Position numbers and translations under genes: made by a program. Below are positions 61,363 to 64,000 of a DNA stretch of 64,000 bases, piece after piece; the first letter of the stretch is position 1, and each line of letters opens with the position of its first letter. The notes under the pieces were generated by a model that was not told where the DNA came from, ran no database searches, and saw only the letters and a program-made list of their open reading frames with translations. The stretch is from Janibacter limosus (GTDB taxonomy: Bacteria > Actinomycetota > Actinomycetes > Actinomycetales > Dermatophilaceae): contig NZ_CP036164.1 of NCBI RefSeq assembly GCF_004295485.1, positions 3,286,001 to 3,350,000 of the forward strand, given 5' to 3'.

Positions 61363-64000
61363 TGGCGGCCCACAACGAGGTGGTCTTCGAGTCGGAGATC
61401 TGCGCGCACCTCGAGGCGCACGGCTGGCTCTATGCCGAGAATGACACCGGGTATGACCGGGAGCGGGCGCTGTTCCCGGAAGACCTGTTCGCGTGGCTGA
61501 AGGAAACTCAACCCGGCCCGTACGCAAAAGCATTGAAGGCGGCGGGGTCGCAGGCGAAGTTCCTCGACGTGCTCACAATTGCCCTGGACAAGCCGCTGGA
61601 GCATGGCGGCGGGACGTTGAACATCCTGCGCAACGGGGTGCAGTACATCGGGGGTGGCCGGTTGAAGATGGCCCAGTTCCGTCCCGAGACCTCGCTGAAC
61701 GCGACGACCGTCGAGCAGTACGAGGCGATGCGGGTGCGGGTGATGCGGCAGGTGCACTTCTCCACCGCGGATCAGCGCAGCATCGACTTGGTGTTCTTCG
61801 TCAACGGACTGCCGGTGGGCACGGTCGAGCTGAAGACGGACTTCACCCAGTCGCTGGACGAGGCGATCAACCAGTACAAGAAAGACCGCAGCCCGGTTAC
61901 CAACGGCCGGGTGGAGCCGCTGCTGTCGTTCGGGCACCGGGCATTGGTGCACTTCGCGGTCTCCAACGACTTGGCCGCGATGACCACGCGGCTCGAGGGC
62001 GAGAAGACGCACTTCCTCCCCTTCAACACCGGCGATGACGATGGCGGGGCCGGCAACCCGCCCGCGGCGGACGGGAAGTCGGCCACGGCGTACCTGTGGG
62101 AGCGGGTGTGGGAGAAGCACGCCTGGCTCAACATCATCGGCCGGCTGATGATCGTGGAGACCAAGGAGGAGTGGGACGTGGCGACGGGGACCTCCCTTCG
62201 TCGCACGTCGATGCTCTTCCCTCGCTTCCACCAGTGGGAGGCCGTCACCAACATCGCCGCCGCCATCGAAGAAGAGGGCGTCGGTGAGCGGTACCTGATC
62301 GAGCACTCCGCGGGGTCGGGCAAGACGAACACCATCGCGTGGACGGCGCACCGGCTGGCGCGGCTGCACATCGATGACAAGAAGGTCTTCGACTCGGTCA
62401 TCGTGGTCGTGGACCGAACGGTGCTCGACGGGCAGCTGCAGGACGCGATCCGGCAGATCGATGGCAGCGGCAAGATCGTGGCAACGATCAGCCCGGAGGA
62501 TGTGCGCAAGGCGGGCGCGAAGTCGAAGTCGAACCTGCTGGCGACCGCGTTGAAGAACGGTGAGCTGATCATCGCGGTGACGGTGCAGACCTTCCCGTAC
62601 GCGCTTGATGAGATCCGCGCCGACTCGGCGCTGAAGGGCCGCAAGTTCGCGGTCATCGCCGACGAGGCGCACTCCTCGCAGTCCGGGCAGGTCTCCTCGA
62701 AGCTGAAGGCGGTCCTCACCGCCGAGGAGGTCAAGGACATCGAGGAAGGCGGGCAGGTCGACGTCGAGTCGGTCCTGGCCGCGGAGATGAGCGAACGAGC
62801 CGAGTCGCCGAACATCTCCTACCTCGCGTTCACCGCGACGCCGAAGAACAAGACGCTGGAGCTCTTCGGGCGCAAGGGCGCCGATGGTAGGCCGGTGGAG
62901 TTCCACCTGTACTCGATGAAGCAGGCCATCGAGGAGGGGTACATCCTCGATGTGCTTAAGGGCTATCAGTCCTATGACACCGCGCTGAAGATCGCCGGGA
63001 AGGCGACCAGCACGGGGGACGGGGAGGTTGAGGAGGGCGCTGCGCGCAAGGGGTTGATGCGGTGGGTGCAGTTGCACCCGACGAACATCAGCCAGAAGGT
63101 CCAGATCATCGTCGAGCACTTCCATGCCAACGTCGCTCATCTGCTCGAGGGCAAGGCCAAGGCGATGGTGGTGACTGACTCGCGCAAGTCCGCGGTGAAG
63201 TACAAGCTGGCGATCGAGGCATACATCGCCAAGCGGACGGCCGAGGACGCGTCGTACAGCTACGGGACGCTGGTCGCCTTCTCCGGTGGGGTGACGATGG
63301 CTGAGAACGAGGTGTGGGCAGTTGAGTGGGGTCCGATGCCCTCGAAGGACGACGAGTTCACCGAAGCGAACATGAACCCCGGCGCCGGGAGTGACTTGGC
63401 GGCGGCGTTCAAGGGTGAGACGTACAAGATCATGACGGTCGCCAACAAGTTTCAGACCGGCTTCGACCAGCCGCTGCTGTCGGCGATGTACGTCGACAAG
63501 CGCCTGGCTGGCGTGACGGCGGTGCAGACGTTGTCGCGGTTGAACCGCACCCACCGGGCAGCGGGTGGGGAGCAGAAGCGCAAGACCTTCGTCATCGACT
63601 TCATCAACGAGCCGGAAGACATCCGGACCTCGTTCGAGCCGTACTTCAAGGGCGCGACCCTGGAGACCGAGACCGACCCCTACGTCGTGGCGCACCTGGC
63701 CACGAAACTCGCACAGTCAGGGATCTACGACGAGGACCAAGTCCGCAAGGCCGCTGAGCTGTGGGTGACACGCAAGGGCAACAACGCCCTGTCCGCCGCG
63801 GTAGGCCCGGCGAAGCGGGCATTTGCCAAGCGCTACGAGAAGGCACTCGAGACCGACGACAAGGTCCTGCTCAACGAGCTCGACCTCTTCCGCAAGGACG
63901 TCTCCACGTACGTGCGGCTGTATGACTTCATGAGCCAGATCGTCGACTACGGCGACCCGTACATGGAGATGCTCTCGATCTTCCTGCGGCTGCTCGAGCG
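61362..64000 (+). CDS. hsdR: Type I restriction enzyme endonuclease/translocase subunit (3' end missing)
   Basis: The first 879 codons are in the window and open to its edge. ATG at 61362 shares its A with the hsdS stop. PD-(D/E)XK nuclease residues are in DLVFFVNGLPVGTVELKTDF (about residues 142-161). Walker A is EHSAGSGKTN (about 314), the DEAH helicase motif is in IADEAHSSQSG (about 433), YLAFTATPKNKTLELFG is motif III (about 487), and FQTGFDQPLLSAMYVDKRL and LSRLNRTHRA form motifs V/VI (about 698-728). It cuts DNA after ATP-driven translocation. A large antisense open frame here is a shadow. Confidence 0.95.
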   Translation, partial: MAAHNEVVFESEICAHLEAHGWLYAENDTGYDRERALFPEDLFAWLKETQPGPYAKALKAAGSQAKFLDVLTIALDKPLEHGGGTLNILRNGVQYIGGGRLKMAQFRPETSLNATTVEQYEAMRVRVMRQVHFSTADQRSIDLVFFVNGLPVGTVELKTDFTQSLDEAINQYKKDRSPVTNGRVEPLLSFGHRALVHFAVSNDLAAMTTRLEGEKTHFLPFNTGDDDGGAGNPPAADGKSATAYLWERVWEKHAWLNIIGRLMIVETKEEWDVATGTSLRRTSMLFPRFHQWEAVTNIAAAIEEEGVGERYLIEHSAGSGKTNTIAWTAHRLARLHIDDKKVFDSVIVVVDRTVLDGQLQDAIRQIDGSGKIVATISPEDVRKAGAKSKSNLLATALKNGELIIAVTVQTFPYALDEIRADSALKGRKFAVIADEAHSSQSGQVSSKLKAVLTAEEVKDIEEGGQVDVESVLAAEMSERAESPNISYLAFTATPKNKTLELFGRKGADGRPVEFHLYSMKQAIEEGYILDVLKGYQSYDTALKIAGKATSTGDGEVEEGAARKGLMRWVQLHPTNISQKVQIIVEHFHANVAHLLEGKAKAMVVTDSRKSAVKYKLAIEAYIAKRTAEDASYSYGTLVAFSGGVTMAENEVWAVEWGPMPSKDDEFTEANMNPGAGSDLAAAFKGETYKIMTVANKFQTGFDQPLLSAMYVDKRLAGVTAVQTLSRLNRTHRAAGGEQKRKTFVIDFINEPEDIRTSFEPYFKGATLETETDPYVVAHLATKLAQSGIYDEDQVRKAAELWVTRKGNNALSAAVGPAKRAFAKRYEKALETDDKVLLNELDLFRKDVSTYVRLYDFMSQIVDYGDPYMEMLSIFLRLLE

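Noticed and set aside
61113..63695. An 860-codon minus-strand open frame
   Set aside because: It is the antisense of hsdS/hsdR. The plus strand carries Walker A, DEAH and nuclease motifs.

Overview
The window is high-GC DNA, almost fully packed with genes that overlap by ATGA/GTGA and use many GTG starts. Together with TetR-rich lipid catabolism, a class F sortase, pseudouridine and inositol genes and an ECF42 sigma factor, this points to a Gram-positive actinobacterium. The gene set looks most like Micrococcales/Intrasporangiaceae, but that rank is an inference.

Layout. 1-1481: end of a sugar (probably inositol) ABC importer and an IolG-type dehydrogenase. 1521-18865: a large acyl-CoA catabolism region. 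A secreted lipase with a TetR repressor is followed by a six-gene operon (MaoC hydratase, acyl-CoA ligase, acyl-CoA dehydrogenase, second ligase, DUF35 Zn-ribbon protein, SCP-x-like thiolase), a divergent second acyl-CoA dehydrogenase, and a second operon (FadA, FadB, long-chain ligase, TetR, CaiB-type CoA transferase). Two paralogous TetR proteins bracket it, so one lipid or branched/cyclic acid substrate class is probably taken from ester to acetyl/propionyl-CoA. 18894-23206: a broken LysR gene, then psuG (frameshifted), psuK and an MFS carrier. 23293-29040: methylmalonate-semialdehyde dehydrogenase, monoacylglycerol-lipase-like hydrolase, FAD reductase, and an IolG-like plus SDR dehydrogenase pair.

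29041-34036 is a scar region. An IS481 remnant, a decayed membrane/DUF4185-like gene, a four-gene foreign-looking oxidoreductase module (Zn alcohol/formaldehyde dehydrogenase, DJ-1/PfpI, ABM monooxygenase, FAD oxidase) and an IS110 remnant follow one another. 34145-46628 holds a PhyH dioxygenase, a membrane protein, a Tat-lipoprotein multicopper oxidase, a TipA-like MerR regulator, a CHRD surface protein with class F sortase, a DGPF/ECF42 sigma pair, an ArsR-SRPBCC pair carrying a fresh 75-bp tandem duplication, and a PhoX-like phosphatase. 46653-53522 holds TusA-like and glutathione peroxidase genes, the copper pair copA-copZ with a CsoR-type operator, a lysoplasmalogenase and two MFS pumps. 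53610-56467 carries a DUF2277 gene, a helically phased cluster of DnaA boxes and dnaB. 56634-64000 is a defence island: an AlbA_2/Schlafen-like gene (frameshifted) behind palindromic operators, then hsdM-hsdS-hsdR of a type I restriction system, cut by the window edge.

Three signals stand out. (1) dnaB is interrupted in its P-loop by a 280-residue intein that starts with Ala and carries the Trp/Cys/Thr signature of class 3 inteins, with both LAGLIDADG acidic residues lost. (2) The 9-mer CCCCCTTCG occurs about 32 times on the two strands by eye, far above base-composition expectation, sometimes as inverted pairs forming terminators. It is missing from the IS-flanked module and the restriction island, so it behaves like a genome-dialect motif. 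(3) Six DnaA-box-like nonamers upstream of dnaB share one orientation and sit 11-12 bp (or a double step) apart. Several genes carry single-base frameshifts (psuG, LysR, DUF2277, AlbA_2). Some may be real decay and some assembly errors.
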